DNA from: an uncultured Parabacteroides sp.
Lineage (GTDB): Bacteria > Bacteroidota > Bacteroidia > Bacteroidales > Tannerellaceae
Reading direction: 5' to 3'
DNA: 64,000 bases
Assembly (NCBI GenBank): GCA_944325355.1
Contig: CALUZS010000002.1
Coordinates: 186,001-250,000, forward strand
Shown here: positions 24,207 through 34,216 of the stretch, piece after piece
How positions within the stretch are numbered: position 1 is the first letter of the stretch
How the letters are laid out: each line of letters begins with the position of its first letter
Position numbers and translations under genes: made by a program
Notes under the pieces: model-generated
Told to the model about the DNA's origin: nothing
What the model saw: only the letters and a program-made list of their open reading frames with translations
The model's database searches: none

Positions 24207-25880
24207 ATGAAAACTAAAATAAAATCTTATTTTTTGATGTGCGTTTTTGCCGGAGCATCACTAACTGCCTGCGAGAGTTTCGATAGTTTGAATGAGAACC
24301 CGAACGCAGCGACGCCGGATAAAATCAAACCTATTTATTTGCTTTCTCCGGTGATGATTCGAAGCACTTTTAATGTAGATATGTACCAGCGTATACATAA
24401 TTTGTATGTTGATACGTGGTGCCAGTATTTTGCCAATGACAAATATCCGACGAATAATTATGTTCCCAACAATGATTACACACAGGGATATTGGGATGCC
24501 CATTGGGGCTGGGTTGCCAACCTGAATGAGATTATCCGCAATTACGGGGATAATCCGCAATATTCGAATTTGGTACAGGTTACCCGGATATGGAGAGTCT
24601 GGATGTTTAATAGAGCAACCGATTTGTTTGGAGACATTCCCTATTCAAAGGCTTGTAATGATTCAGGCGAAGCAGCTCCTTATGATACGCAGAAGGATAT
24701 TTATTATGATATGCTGAATGAGCTTGCGGAGGCTTCCGAACTGTTGGATCCTAATGGAGACGAATTGGGGACAGGTGATTTGATTTTCAGCGGGGATATT
24801 AACCGTTGGAAAGCGTTTGCCAACAGTTTGCGGTTAAGGCTCGCCATGCGTCTGACAGAAGTAGATATAGACAAGGCAAAGACAGAAGCCGAAGCAGCAG
24901 TAAATGCCGATGGCGGAATGTTAAACAGCATAAGCGATGATGTAAAGATAGCGCGTAAAAATTCATATTATCAAGTCGATTACGGATTTTATAACGGAGT
25001 TTCCCATCTCTTTAACGGAGGCCGTATGACAATGAGCCGTTCGATGGAAAAGATATTAACTAATTTCGGAGGAGAGCCGTTCCCGATGGGTCCAGATTTC
25101 TATAATCCTGATTCGATTCCGGATTATGTTGATCCGAGAGGTCCGATATATTTTAATGTGACAAGCACGCATAATGGGGCGTCTGAGGAATTTAGCGGCC
25201 GTTGGAAAGGAGTTCCCGCCGGATATACGAATGCGGTGGCTACTGTTCCCCAAAATGCAGTGAAAAATAATTCCAGGGTCGGTGTCTTTTTTGTAGGGAC
25301 GTCAAAAGACTTGAATGTGGATGTTGTTGTCAATATGGATAGGGACCAGACACTCATGTATTATGCTGAAGTCTGTTTCCTGAAGGCGGAAGGTGCTTTG
25401 CGCGGTTGGAATATGGGTGGAAATGCAGAAGACTTTTATAAAGAGGGCATCCGTGCTTCTATGAAGGAGGTAGAAATAGCAGACGATGTGATAGAAAGGT
25501 ATCTTACATCGACAATGCCGAATTTGTATGGCACGACTGTTCCTTTCAACGACGGCACATCCAATAAACATAATAGCCAATTGTTTAAAATCATTACACA
25601 GAAATATCTTTCTGGTTTCCCGGATAACAGTTGGGAAGCTTGGGCTGATTACAGGCGTTTGGGGATTCCTGCACTTGATCCTTTTGAACAGCCGGAGACG
25701 GGATACGTTTTGGAAAAGGGAGCGATGGATTATAGAGGTTCCCTCCGCCGAATCATTTACCCGGCACAAGAGCCTATTGTCAATGAAGCAAATTATAAAG
25801 AAGCGGTTTCCCGTATGGATGGCGGCGACCAAACAACAACCCGTATGTGGTGGGACGCACGGACGGAAATAGTTGATTAG
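24207..25880 (+). CDS. SusD/RagB-family nutrient-binding lipoprotein (SusD-like_2 type)
   Basis: This 557-residue lipoprotein has a signal ending LTACESFDSLNENPNAAT, with Cys at about residue 22. The body shows SusD family helices and tetratricopeptide-like repeats: DAHWGWVANLNEIIRNYGDN, VTRIWRVWMFNRATDLFGDI, LRLRLAMRLTEVDIDKAKTE, and a C-terminal half with MYYAEVCFLKAEGAL and DNSWEAWADYRRLGIPALDP. This layout matches the SusD-like_2 branch, which is commonly paired with STN-type SusC proteins. It caps the SusC barrel on the cell surface and captures the ligand. It starts 31 bp after susC and is followed by a strong terminator. Confidence 0.95.
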   Translation: MKTKIKSYFLMCVFAGASLTACESFDSLNENPNAATPDKIKPIYLLSPVMIRSTFNVDMYQRIHNLYVDTWCQYFANDKYPTNNYVPNNDYTQGYWDAHWGWVANLNEIIRNYGDNPQYSNLVQVTRIWRVWMFNRATDLFGDIPYSKACNDSGEAAPYDTQKDIYYDMLNELAEASELLDPNGDELGTGDLIFSGDINRWKAFANSLRLRLAMRLTEVDIDKAKTEAEAAVNADGGMLNSISDDVKIARKNSYYQVDYGFYNGVSHLFNGGRMTMSRSMEKILTNFGGEPFPMGPDFYNPDSIPDYVDPRGPIYFNVTSTHNGASEEFSGRWKGVPAGYTNAVATVPQNAVKNNSRVGVFFVGTSKDLNVDVVVNMDRDQTLMYYAEVCFLKAEGALRGWNMGGNAEDFYKEGIRASMKEVEIADDVIERYLTSTMPNLYGTTVPFNDGTSNKHNSQLFKIITQKYLSGFPDNSWEAWADYRRLGIPALDPFEQPETGYVLEKGAMDYRGSLRRIIYPAQEPIVNEANYKEAVSRMDGGDQTTTRMWWDARTEIVD

Positions 25881-25914
25881 GCTTTTGGAATTTAATAAAA
25901 TGTAGTTAATATGT

Positions 25915-25959
25915 AAAAAAGTACTTCAGTAGGAAATATCTTGCTGAAGTACTTTTTTT
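25915..25959 (+). terminator. terminator after susD
   Basis: Arms GTACTTCAG / CTGAAGTAC, extended by flanking A and T runs, enclose a 14-nt loop; the 3' side ends in seven T. It separates the susCD unit from leuS and could work in both directions. Confidence 0.88.
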
Positions 25960-26024
25960 GTTTATATACATTGTTTTCCGGCCTGTGTGTTGGGATTTCC
26001 ATAATTCTTGGCAAAATGTTTTTC

Positions 26025-26055
26025 TTTGTAATATACAAAGAAATAACTAACTTCG
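26025..26055 (+). promoter_or_regulatory. leuS promoter (TTTG-N19-TAACTTCG)
   Basis: A -33 TTTG (26025-26028) is followed after 19 bp by TAACTTCG (26048-26055), one mismatch from TAnnTTTG. The leuS ATG lies 41 bp downstream. Confidence 0.6.
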
Positions 26056-26096
26056 CAGGTTCAAAAGAATGGAGAAACAGATAAAAACTACAGGAT

Positions 26097-28934
26097 ATGG
26101 AATATAATTTCAGGGATATTGAGAAAAAGTGGCACGACTATTGGGTTGCGAACAAGATTTATAAGGTAGAAAAAAATGAAAAACCTAAGTTTTATGTGTT
26201 GGATATGTTCCCTTATCCTTCGGGTGCTGGTCTTCATGTAGGCCATCCGTTAGGTTATATCGCTTCTGATATTTATTCGAGATATAAACGTCTGCAAGGC
26301 TATAACGTTTTACATCCAATGGGGTATGACGCTTATGGACTTCCGGCGGAACAATATGCCATCCAAACCGGACAACATCCCGAGATTACGACGAAGAATA
26401 ACATTGCCCGTTACCGGGAACAGCTTGATAAAATAGGTTTCTGCTATGATTGGGATAGGGAAATACGCACCTGCGACCCGGCATATTACAAGTGGACGCA
26501 ATGGGCTTTTATCCGGATGTTCAACAGTTATTATTGTAATGACAAAAACCAGGCACGTCCTATTAAGGAGCTTGCAGATAGATTTTCAGTAAGTGGAAGT
26601 GAAGGTTTGAATGTTGCTTGCAGCGAAGAACTGCATTTTACTGCGGAAGAATGGAATGCGATGAGTGGAAAGAAAAAACAGGAAGTTTTGATGAATTACC
26701 GCATCGCTTATTTGGGAGACACGATGGTCAATTGGTGTCCGAAGCTTGGAACGGTTTTAGCTAACGATGAAGTAAGCGAAGGTCTTTCTATCAGAGGTGG
26801 TTACCCTGTTGAGCAAAAGATGATGCGCCAATGGTGCTTACGTGTTTCTGCTTATGCGCAACGTCTGTTGGAAGGCTTGGATACGATAGACTGGACCGAT
26901 TCGTTAAAAGAAACGCAACGCAATTGGATTGGGAGGAGCGAAGGTACGGAAGTCCAGTTTAAAGTAAAGGACAGCGATATGAGCTTTACCATATTTACGA
27001 CCCGTGCTGATACTATGTTTGGAGTGACGTTCATGGTACTGGCTCCGGAAAGCGAACTTGTTCCGTTGCTTGTTACCGCAGAACAGAAAAAGGCTGTGGA
27101 TGAATATCTGGATAGGACGAAGAAGAGAACAGAACGTGAGCGTATTTCAGACCGGCAGGTTACCGGGGTATTCAGCGGTTCTTATGCAATAAACCCGTTT
27201 ACAGGGGACTCTGTTCCTATTTGGATAAGCGATTATGTGTTGGCGGGCTATGGAACCGGAGCAATCATGGCGGTGCCTGCTCATGACAGCCGAGATTATG
27301 CTTTTGCCAAACATTTCAATTTGCCGATAATTCCTTTGATTGAAGGCTGTGACGTTTCAGAAGAGAGTTTCGATGCGAAGGAAGGTATCGTATGCAATTC
27401 GCCTAAAACGGGAGTAACGCCTTACTGTGATTTGGTATTGAACGGATTGACAGTGAAAGAGGCGATTGCTGCTACTAAAAAATATGTGGAAAGTCATGGG
27501 CTGGGACGTGTGAAAGTCAATTATCGCTTGAGAGACGCTATTTTCAGTCGTCAGCGTTATTGGGGAGAGCCGTTCCCGGTTTATTACGACGCAGACAACA
27601 TGCCACAGATGTTGCCTGAAGAGACACTTCCTCTTTTGTTGCCTGAAGTAAATAAATTCTTGCCCACCGAAACAGGAGAACCTCCGTTGGGACACGCGCT
27701 TAAATGGGCATGGGACGTAGAAGAAAACCGGGTAGTGGAAACTGACAAAGTAGACTATAAGACGGTATTTCCTTTGGAACTTTGCACGATGCCGGGATTT
27801 GCCGGTTCATCGGCTTACTATCTGCGTTATATGGATCCGAAAAACGACAAAGCTTTGGTAGATGAGGACATTGACAAATATTGGCGGAATGTGGATTTGT
27901 ATATCGGCGGAACAGAACATGCAACGGGCCATCTGATTTATAGCCGCTTTTGGAATAAATTTTTGTATGACTTGGGAATTGTATGCGAACCCGAACCCTT
28001 TAAAAAGTTAATTAACCAGGGAATGATACAGGGGCGTTCTAATTTCGTCTATCGTATAAAGGATACGAATACGTTTGTCTCTTACAATTTGAAAAATCAG
28101 TACGAAGTTACCCCTATCCATGTGGATGTTAATATCGTAAGCAATGATATTTTGGATATAGAAGCGTTCAAGGCATGGCGTCCGGAATACCATACCGCGG
28201 AATTTGTTTTGGAAGATGGAAAATATGTTTGCGGTTGGGCGGTAGAAAAAATGTCGAAGTCTATGTTTAACGTTGTAAACCCTGATGTGATTGTAGAGAA
28301 GTATGGTGCCGATACGTTGCGTCTTTATGAAATGTTCCTTGGTCCTTTGGAACAGTCGAAGCCATGGGATACAAACGGGATTGATGGTGTCCACCGCTTT
28401 TTGAAGCGCATGTGGGGATTATTTTATGGAAATGGCGATACTCTTTTGGTTACAGACCAGGAACCGACTGCCGATGAGCAGAAGTCAATACATAAACTGA
28501 TTAAAAAAGTAACTTACGACATAGAGCATTTTTCTTATAACACATCGATTAGTGCTTTCATGATTTGCGTGAACGAATTGGGTGGATTGAAATGCAATAA
28601 GCGGGACGTTTTGGAAAAATTGGTTGTTACAATCGCTCCTTTTGCTCCATTTATAGCAGAAGAACTTTGGCATCAGTTAGGGCACGATTCTACGGTTTGC
28701 GATGCGCAATGGCCGAAATACGATGATAAATATCTTGCCGAGAATACAGCAAATTATGCAATCTCTTTCAACGGAAAAGTTCGTTTTAATCTGGAATTGC
28801 CTGTCGATATGTCAAAGGAAGAGGTTGAAAAAGTTGCCCTTTCCCATGAAAATTCTGCAAAGTGGCTTGAAGGAAAAACAATCCGCAAGGTAATAGTTGT
28901 TCCGAAGAAGATAGTAAACATTGTATTAGGCTGA
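26097..28934 (+). CDS. leuS: leucyl-tRNA synthetase
   Basis: This 945-residue class I synthetase charges tRNA-Leu. The HIGH-type motif is in [17 protein letters not shown] near residue 40 (HVGH), the connective-peptide editing domain shows [19 protein letters not shown] near 390, and the KMSKS loop, [14 protein letters not shown], is near 718. The zinc-like insertion and the C-terminal anticodon-binding domain ([20 protein letters not shown]) are present. The start [20 protein letters not shown] is standard for the family. The protein is somewhat longer than the E. coli enzyme (860), partly from an insertion around residues 660-700 ([18 protein letters not shown]), as seen in other Bacteroidota. 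YitT follows after 24 bp. Confidence 0.98.
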   Translation: MEYNFRDIEKKWHDYWVANKIYKVEKNEKPKFYVLDMFPYPSGAGLHVGHPLGYIASDIYSRYKRLQGYNVLHPMGYDAYGLPAEQYAIQTGQHPEITTKNNIARYREQLDKIGFCYDWDREIRTCDPAYYKWTQWAFIRMFNSYYCNDKNQARPIKELADRFSVSGSEGLNVACSEELHFTAEEWNAMSGKKKQEVLMNYRIAYLGDTMVNWCPKLGTVLANDEVSEGLSIRGGYPVEQKMMRQWCLRVSAYAQRLLEGLDTIDWTDSLKETQRNWIGRSEGTEVQFKVKDSDMSFTIFTTRADTMFGVTFMVLAPESELVPLLVTAEQKKAVDEYLDRTKKRTERERISDRQVTGVFSGSYAINPFTGDSVPIWISDYVLAGYGTGAIMAVPAHDSRDYAFAKHFNLPIIPLIEGCDVSEESFDAKEGIVCNSPKTGVTPYCDLVLNGLTVKEAIAATKKYVESHGLGRVKVNYRLRDAIFSRQRYWGEPFPVYYDADNMPQMLPEETLPLLLPEVNKFLPTETGEPPLGHALKWAWDVEENRVVETDKVDYKTVFPLELCTMPGFAGSSAYYLRYMDPKNDKALVDEDIDKYWRNVDLYIGGTEHATGHLIYSRFWNKFLYDLGIVCEPEPFKKLINQGMIQGRSNFVYRIKDTNTFVSYNLKNQYEVTPIHVDVNIVSNDILDIEAFKAWRPEYHTAEFVLEDGKYVCGWAVEKMSKSMFNVVNPDVIVEKYGADTLRLYEMFLGPLEQSKPWDTNGIDGVHRFLKRMWGLFYGNGDTLLVTDQEPTADEQKSIHKLIKKVTYDIEHFSYNTSISAFMICVNELGGLKCNKRDVLEKLVVTIAPFAPFIAEELWHQLGHDSTVCDAQWPKYDDKYLAENTANYAISFNGKVRFNLELPVDMSKEEVEKVALSHENSAKWLEGKTIRKVIVVPKKIVNIVLG

Positions 28935-28958
28935 TATTTTCTGATAGTTGGTATTGTT

Positions 28959-29846
28959 ATGAGAAGCAGTGTAGGTAAAATATATTTTGTTGTACAGGAT
29001 TACTTGATAATATTATTGGGTACCATGTTGTATGGATTTGGGTTTAATGGATTTATCCTCTCCAATGAAATCATAACGGGTGGTTTGAGTGGTATTTGTG
29101 CATTAATTTATTTTATTTCCGGGCAAATTATTCCTGTTTCTGTTTCTTATTTCCTTATTAATGTATTGCTATTGATCTTGGCGTTAAAACTGCTTGGTTT
29201 TAAATTTCTTGTCAAGACTATTTTTGGAGTTTTTTCATTATCGGCTTCATTACGTCTCTTTGAGTGGATTTTGGGTGGGCAGCCTATTATTGGAGACCAG
29301 CCTTTTATGTCGGTAATAATTGGAGGCTGTTTGTGCGGACTTGGTTTGGGCCTGATTTTCTCCGTAAATGGTAGTACGGGAGGTACGGATATTATCGGAG
29401 CTATCGTAAATAAATACAGAAATATTTCAATTGGACAGGCGCTTCTGGTTTGCGATTTTATAATCATAGGCTCTTCTTATTTTTTATTTCATGACATAGA
29501 GAAAATTGTGTTCGGATTCGTTGAAATGGTAGTGACCAATTATGTATTGGACCGTGTGTTAAATGGAAACAGGCAATCCGTACAGTTTATGATATTTTCT
29601 CAAAAATATGAAGAAATAGCCGACCGAATCATTCATGACTTGGGACGGGGATGCACAATCTTGGACGGAGTAGGAGGATATTCAAAGAAGCCTGTTAAAG
29701 TCATCGTTTTAATGGCAAAAAAATCAGAATCGGTTTCTATTTTCCGTCTGATAAAGAGCATAGACAATAACGCTTTTATCTCCCAAAGCATTGTTAGAGG
29801 AGTTTATGGAGAAGGATTTGATGAGATAAAAGTTAAAGTCAAGTAA
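28959..29846 (+). CDS. YitT-family membrane protein (DUF2179 C-terminal domain)
   Basis: This 295-residue protein has about six membrane helices in the first 200 residues, including GTMLYGFGFNGFILSNEIIT, GGLSGICALIYFISG, and the glycine-rich GLGLGLIFSVNGSTGGTDII typical of YitT proteins. The soluble C-terminus (MIFSQKYEEIADRIIHDLGR, then GCTILDGVGGYSKKPVKVIV) is a DUF2179 domain, thought to bind a small ligand and possibly regulate transport. The transported substrate of the family is not established. It lies 24 bp after leuS and is probably co-transcribed with it; a hairpin terminator follows. Confidence 0.93.
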   Translation: MRSSVGKIYFVVQDYLIILLGTMLYGFGFNGFILSNEIITGGLSGICALIYFISGQIIPVSVSYFLINVLLLILALKLLGFKFLVKTIFGVFSLSASLRLFEWILGGQPIIGDQPFMSVIIGGCLCGLGLGLIFSVNGSTGGTDIIGAIVNKYRNISIGQALLVCDFIIIGSSYFLFHDIEKIVFGFVEMVVTNYVLDRVLNGNRQSVQFMIFSQKYEEIADRIIHDLGRGCTILDGVGGYSKKPVKVIVLMAKKSESVSIFRLIKSIDNNAFISQSIVRGVYGEGFDEIKVKVK

Positions 29847-29888
29847 GGGTAAGAAAAGAGCGGAATTTGTAAAATGAAATAGCGGAGG

Positions 29889-29935
29889 GCTGTGTGATGG
29901 TATTGGCTGCGAGCTGATACATCACACAGCTTTTT
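29889..29935 (+). terminator. terminator after the YitT gene
   Basis: Arms GCTGTGTGATG (29889-29899) and CATCACACAGC (29920-29930) are perfectly complementary and followed by five T. The loop of 20 nt is larger than usual but can pair further inside (GGCTGC / GAGCTG region). Confidence 0.8.
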
Positions 29936-29989
29936 ATTAAAAAAGTAGAAAAATTTTTGGTCTGTTTGTTGAAAAGATTTGTACAAATG

Positions 29990-30021
29990 TTGCATTTTTA
30001 ATTTAATCTATTTTATCTTTG
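29990..30021 (+). promoter_or_regulatory. promoter of the RND efflux operon
   Basis: TTG at 29990-29992, 21 bp before TATCTTTG (30014-30021), which matches TAnnTTTG exactly. The adaptor ATG is 47 bp downstream. No regulator gene or obvious operator palindrome lies between them. Confidence 0.65.
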
Positions 30022-30067
30022 CATAGACAGACTTATTCATTTAAAAAATAAATAACCATAGAGAAAC

Positions 30068-31168
30068 ATGACTAAGCGAATTAAATGGAGTTTGATAGGT
30101 GTGATAATTTTGTTTATTGCAGGTATTATCGTTTTCCCTAAAGTTAAAGATTTGATTTTCCCTTCAGAAATAGAAGAGAATGTCGTTCCCGATTCCGGAA
30201 AAAGCTTCAGGAACCAGGTTTTAAGTGTCAATGCGAAAATCCTCAATTACCAGTCATTGACAGACAAGTTGATAACAATCGGAAGCACGCTGCCGGATGA
30301 GGAGGTAGATCTCTCTTTTGAGACATCAGGGAAGATAGTTGCCATCTATTTTACGGAGGGTACTCATGTAAAAAAGGGCGATTTGCTTGCGAAAATCAAC
30401 GACCGTCCTTTGCAGGCTGAATTGAAAAAATTGGAAGCACAAATTCCTTTGGCAAAAGACCGGGTATATCGCCAGCGTACATTGTTGGAAAAGGATGCAG
30501 TTAGCCAGGAGGCTTATGAGCAGGTACAGACGGAATTGGAAAAATTGATGGCAGATATCGATTTGGTTAAGGCCAATATTGATCAAACGGAATTACGTGC
30601 TCCATTTGACGGCATTATAGGTTTGCGGAAAGTGAGTGAAGGGGCGTATATAACTTCTTCCTCTTCTGTTGTGGCTACTCTGACAAAAATATCTCCTTTG
30701 AAAGTAGAATTCTCCGTACCGGAGAAATATGCTTCAGAAATGAAGGAGGGTAATTTGGTTGTTTTTAAAATGGAGAAAAACGGCGTTCAGCAGGAATTTA
30801 AAGCAAAAGTGTATGCTACGGAAAGTAAAATTGCAGCAGATACCCGTTCTTTGACGGTTCGTGCGCTTTATCCTAATACCCGGGAAGAAATTCTTCCCGG
30901 TCGTTATGCTTCAGTTGAAGTTACTCGCCATGAAATAGAAAATGCCTTGGCGATTCCAAGCGAATCGGTTATTCCGGAAATGGGAAAAGATATAGTTTAC
31001 CTTTATAAAGGAGGAGTGGCTGAACCACGGGAGATTACAATCGGATTGAGGACAGAAGACCAGGTACAAGCCCTCCAAGGATTGCAACTCGGAGACACTT
31101 TGTTGGTTTCTGGAGTTATGCAGCTCAGAACCGGGATGAAAGTAAAAATCGATAATTTGGAAGAATAA
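30068..31168 (+). CDS. RND efflux membrane fusion (adaptor) protein
   Basis: This 366-residue periplasmic adaptor has an N-terminal membrane anchor (WSLIGVIILFIAGIIVF), a first lipoyl half (SFETSGKIVAIYFTEGTHVK, then KGDLLAKINDRPLQAELKKL), an alpha-helical hairpin (residues 125-185), the second lipoyl half (LRAPFDGIIGLRKVSEGAYI) and a beta-barrel/MP domain (FSVPEKYASEMKEGNLV, then ILPGRYASVEV). It couples the inner-membrane RND pump to the TolC-like channel. The pump gene follows after 9 bp and the channel gene overlaps the pump, making a complete three-gene tripartite operon. The substrate range cannot be read from sequence; multidrug or detergent/bile efflux is plausible for a gut-type organism. 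Confidence 0.95.
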   Translation: MTKRIKWSLIGVIILFIAGIIVFPKVKDLIFPSEIEENVVPDSGKSFRNQVLSVNAKILNYQSLTDKLITIGSTLPDEEVDLSFETSGKIVAIYFTEGTHVKKGDLLAKINDRPLQAELKKLEAQIPLAKDRVYRQRTLLEKDAVSQEAYEQVQTELEKLMADIDLVKANIDQTELRAPFDGIIGLRKVSEGAYITSSSSVVATLTKISPLKVEFSVPEKYASEMKEGNLVVFKMEKNGVQQEFKAKVYATESKIAADTRSLTVRALYPNTREEILPGRYASVEVTRHEIENALAIPSESVIPEMGKDIVYLYKGGVAEPREITIGLRTEDQVQALQGLQLGDTLLVSGVMQLRTGMKVKIDNLEE

Positions 31169-31177
31169 GAAACTGCT

Positions 31178-34100
31178 ATGGGAAATATTTCAGAAACCAG
31201 TATAAAACGACCGGTACTTTCCACAGTTTTTATGCTTGTCATTCTCTTGTTTGGAATGATAGGTTATAAGTTTTTGGGAGTCCGCGAATTTCCAAGTGTC
31301 GACCAGCCGATTATTTCTGTGAATGTCACTTATCCGGGGGCGAATGCCGACGTTATCATGAACCAGATTACCGAGCCGTTGGAACAGAATATTAACGGTA
31401 TACCGGGAATACGTTCCTTAAGCAGTGTCAGCAGTCAGGGGAAAAGTAAAATAACCGTTGAGTTTGAATTGTCGGTAGATTTGGAGACAGCCGCCAATGA
31501 TGTCCGTGACAAGGTTTCGAGAGCGCAACGTTATTTGCCGAAAGATTGCGATCCTCCGACAGTATCTAAAGCTGATGCAGATGCCTCTCCTATTATGCAG
31601 ATAGCTATCCGCAGTAGTAAACGTTCTTTGATGGAATTGAGTGAAATAGCAGAGCTGACGGTCAAGGAGCGTCTTCAGACGATTGAGAACGTAAGTTCCG
31701 TTGACATCTGGGGCGAAAAGAGATATTCCATGCGCCTTTGGCTTGACCCTACGAAAATGGCAGGATATGGGGTAACGCCGTTGGATATAAAAGAAGCTGT
31801 CGATAACGAGAATGTGGAACTTCCGGCGGGAAGTATTGAAGGAAATACGATGGAACTTTCTATCCGAACGATGGGATTGATGCATTCTGCTGAGGAATTC
31901 AACAATTTAATTATTAAGCAAGACGGGAATAATATTGTGCGGTTTAAGGATGTCGGCCGTGCGGAGCTGGCTCCGGAGGATCTCAGAAGTTTATTGAAGA
32001 AAAACGGAGAGCCGATGGTTATCGACGTCATTATCCCACAACCTGGAGCGAATCACATTGAAATAGCCGATGAAGCCTATGAGCGAATAGAACAGCTGAA
32101 AAAGGACCTGCCCGAAGATGTTACCATAGAAATGATGTATGACAATACGCGTTTCATCCGTGCGTCAATAAGCGAAGTGGAATCCACCATTTACGAAGCG
32201 TTTGTCCTTGTTGTATTGATTATATTCTTTTTCTTGAGGGATTGGCGTGTGACGTTGGTTCCGGTTGTCGTCATACCGGTTTCTTTGGTTGGAGCATTTT
32301 TCGTGATGTATATTGCCGGCTTTTCCATAAACGTGCTTACCATGTTGGCGGTTGTTTTGTCTGTAGGCTTGGTGGTCGATGATGCAATCGTCATGGCAGA
32401 GAACATCTATGTGCGGATAGAGCAGGGGATGTCTCCTAAAAAGGCAGGAATAGAAGGCTCTAAAGAAATTTTCTTTGCGGTCGTGTCTACCACTATTACG
32501 TTGGTTTCCGTATTTCTGCCGATAGTCTTTATGGAAGGTATGACGGGGCGTCTGTTTAAAGAGTTTAGTATTGTCATAGCCGGAGCAGTTATCATATCGG
32601 CTTTTGTCGCTTTGACTTTTACTCCGATGTTGGCAACGAAAATTCTCAGGCATAGGGAATCGAAAGGAAAGTTTTATCTTTGGACAGAGCCTTTCTTCGA
32701 AGGATTAAACCGTATTTATGCAAAATCATTGGATGTTTTCCTGAAACGGAAAATTTGGGCGATACCGATAATTGTTGTGTTATTTGTAGCAATCGGATAT
32801 TTTTGGAGTACGATACAGAGTGAATTATCTCCATTAGAAGACCGTTCCATGATTAAAGTAAATATGCGTGGGCCGGAAGGCGCTACTTTTGAATATATCC
32901 GCGATTATGCTGATCGAATTGAAGCTATTGCCGACTCAATTGCTCCGGAAAAGCAAGATATCATGACTCGTTCCTGGAATGGCGGCGGTATGTTGAACTT
33001 GATATTAAAGGATATTGCAGACCGAGACCGTTCACAGATGGAAATAGCCGAGCAGTTTTCCCAAGCTATAAAAACGGAAACGAAAGCCCGGGCTTTTGTT
33101 CAACAGCAATCGACTTTCGGAGGCCGGCGTGGAGGAATGCCTGTGCAGTATGTTTTACAGGCTACAAGTTTAGAGAAACTGGAAGAGTATCTTCCTGCAT
33201 TTATGGAGAGGGTAAATGCAAGCCCTATATTCCAGATGACAGATGTGGATTTGCGTTTTACCAAACCGGAAGCCCGTATCACCATTGACCGGGACAAGGC
33301 TTCTTTGCTTGAGGTCAGTACAAAAAATATTGCGCAGACATTACAATATGCCTTGAGCGGACAGCGGATAGGCTATTATTATATGAATGGGAAACAGTAC
33401 CAGATTCTGGGTGAAATCAACCGCCAACAGCGGAACACGCCGTTGGATTTGAAATCGATTTATGTAAGAAGCGATAACGGAGCGATGATACAATTGGACA
33501 ATCTGGTGACTGTGACGGAAGAGGTTGCGCCTCCTGAGTTGTACAGGTATAACCGTTTTGTTTCGGCAACGGTGTCTTGTGGCCTGAATAAGGGATATAC
33601 GATAGGAGACGGTTTGGATGAGATGGATAAAATCGCCGAGGAAGTTCTTGACGGCAGTTTCCGTACGGCATTGTCCGGAGAATCCAAAGAGTTCCGCGAA
33701 AGCTCGTCGAGCCTGATGTTTGCCATGGTATTGGCGCTGTTCCTTATTTATTTGGTGTTGGCTGCGCAATTTGAGAGTTTTAAAGACCCGTTGGTTGTCA
33801 TGTTTACCGTACCTTTGGCTATTTCTGGTGCGTTGATATTTATGAGCTATTCGGGAATAACAATGAATATTTTCAGCCAAATCGGAATAATTATGCTGAT
33901 AGGTTTGGTAACGAAAAACGGAATTTTGATTGTGGAATTTGCAAACCAGCGGCAGGAAGCCGGACAAAGCATGGCAGAAGCCATCCGCCATGCAGCGACT
34001 CAGCGGCTTCGTCCTATTTTGATGACGAGTGCTTCAACGATATTGGGTCTGTTGCCGTTGGTATATGCAGACGGTGAAGGAGCGCAGGGACGAATTGCGA

Positions 34101-34216
34101 TGGGTGTGGCAGTTGTTGGCGGAATGTTGCTGTCTACATTCCTGACGCTGTTCATTGTTCCGGCTATGTATAGTTTTATATCAACTGACAGAAAGAATAA
34201 AAAAGATGAAATATAA
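31178..34216 (+). CDS. RND efflux pump, inner-membrane permease (AcrB/HAE1-like)
   Basis: This 1012-residue proton-driven pump has the typical start (ISETSIKRPVLSTVFMLVIL), a first large periplasmic loop (NITYPGANADV-type segment at about residue 50), and the transmembrane proton-relay motif SVGLVVDDAIVMAENIYVRI near residue 400 with its two Asp. The repeated second half shows the conserved GLVTKNGILIVEFANQRQEA and RLRPILMTSASTILGLLPLV segments. Length is normal for the HAE1 family. A Gly/Arg stretch (TFGGRRGGMPVQYV) lies in the second loop. It forms a trimer with the adaptor and channel encoded next to it. Its last 11 bases overlap the start of the TolC-like gene. Confidence 0.97.
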   Translation: MGNISETSIKRPVLSTVFMLVILLFGMIGYKFLGVREFPSVDQPIISVNVTYPGANADVIMNQITEPLEQNINGIPGIRSLSSVSSQGKSKITVEFELSVDLETAANDVRDKVSRAQRYLPKDCDPPTVSKADADASPIMQIAIRSSKRSLMELSEIAELTVKERLQTIENVSSVDIWGEKRYSMRLWLDPTKMAGYGVTPLDIKEAVDNENVELPAGSIEGNTMELSIRTMGLMHSAEEFNNLIIKQDGNNIVRFKDVGRAELAPEDLRSLLKKNGEPMVIDVIIPQPGANHIEIADEAYERIEQLKKDLPEDVTIEMMYDNTRFIRASISEVESTIYEAFVLVVLIIFFFLRDWRVTLVPVVVIPVSLVGAFFVMYIAGFSINVLTMLAVVLSVGLVVDDAIVMAENIYVRIEQGMSPKKAGIEGSKEIFFAVVSTTITLVSVFLPIVFMEGMTGRLFKEFSIVIAGAVIISAFVALTFTPMLATKILRHRESKGKFYLWTEPFFEGLNRIYAKSLDVFLKRKIWAIPIIVVLFVAIGYFWSTIQSELSPLEDRSMIKVNMRGPEGATFEYIRDYADRIEAIADSIAPEKQDIMTRSWNGGGMLNLILKDIADRDRSQMEIAEQFSQAIKTETKARAFVQQQSTFGGRRGGMPVQYVLQATSLEKLEEYLPAFMERVNASPIFQMTDVDLRFTKPEARITIDRDKASLLEVSTKNIAQTLQYALSGQRIGYYYMNGKQYQILGEINRQQRNTPLDLKSIYVRSDNGAMIQLDNLVTVTEEVAPPELYRYNRFVSATVSCGLNKGYTIGDGLDEMDKIAEEVLDGSFRTALSGESKEFRESSSSLMFAMVLALFLIYLVLAAQFESFKDPLVVMFTVPLAISGALIFMSYSGITMNIFSQIGIIMLIGLVTKNGILIVEFANQRQEAGQSMAEAIRHAATQRLRPILMTSASTILGLLPLVYADGEGAQGRIAMGVAVVGGMLLSTFLTLFIVPAMYSFISTDRKNKKDEI

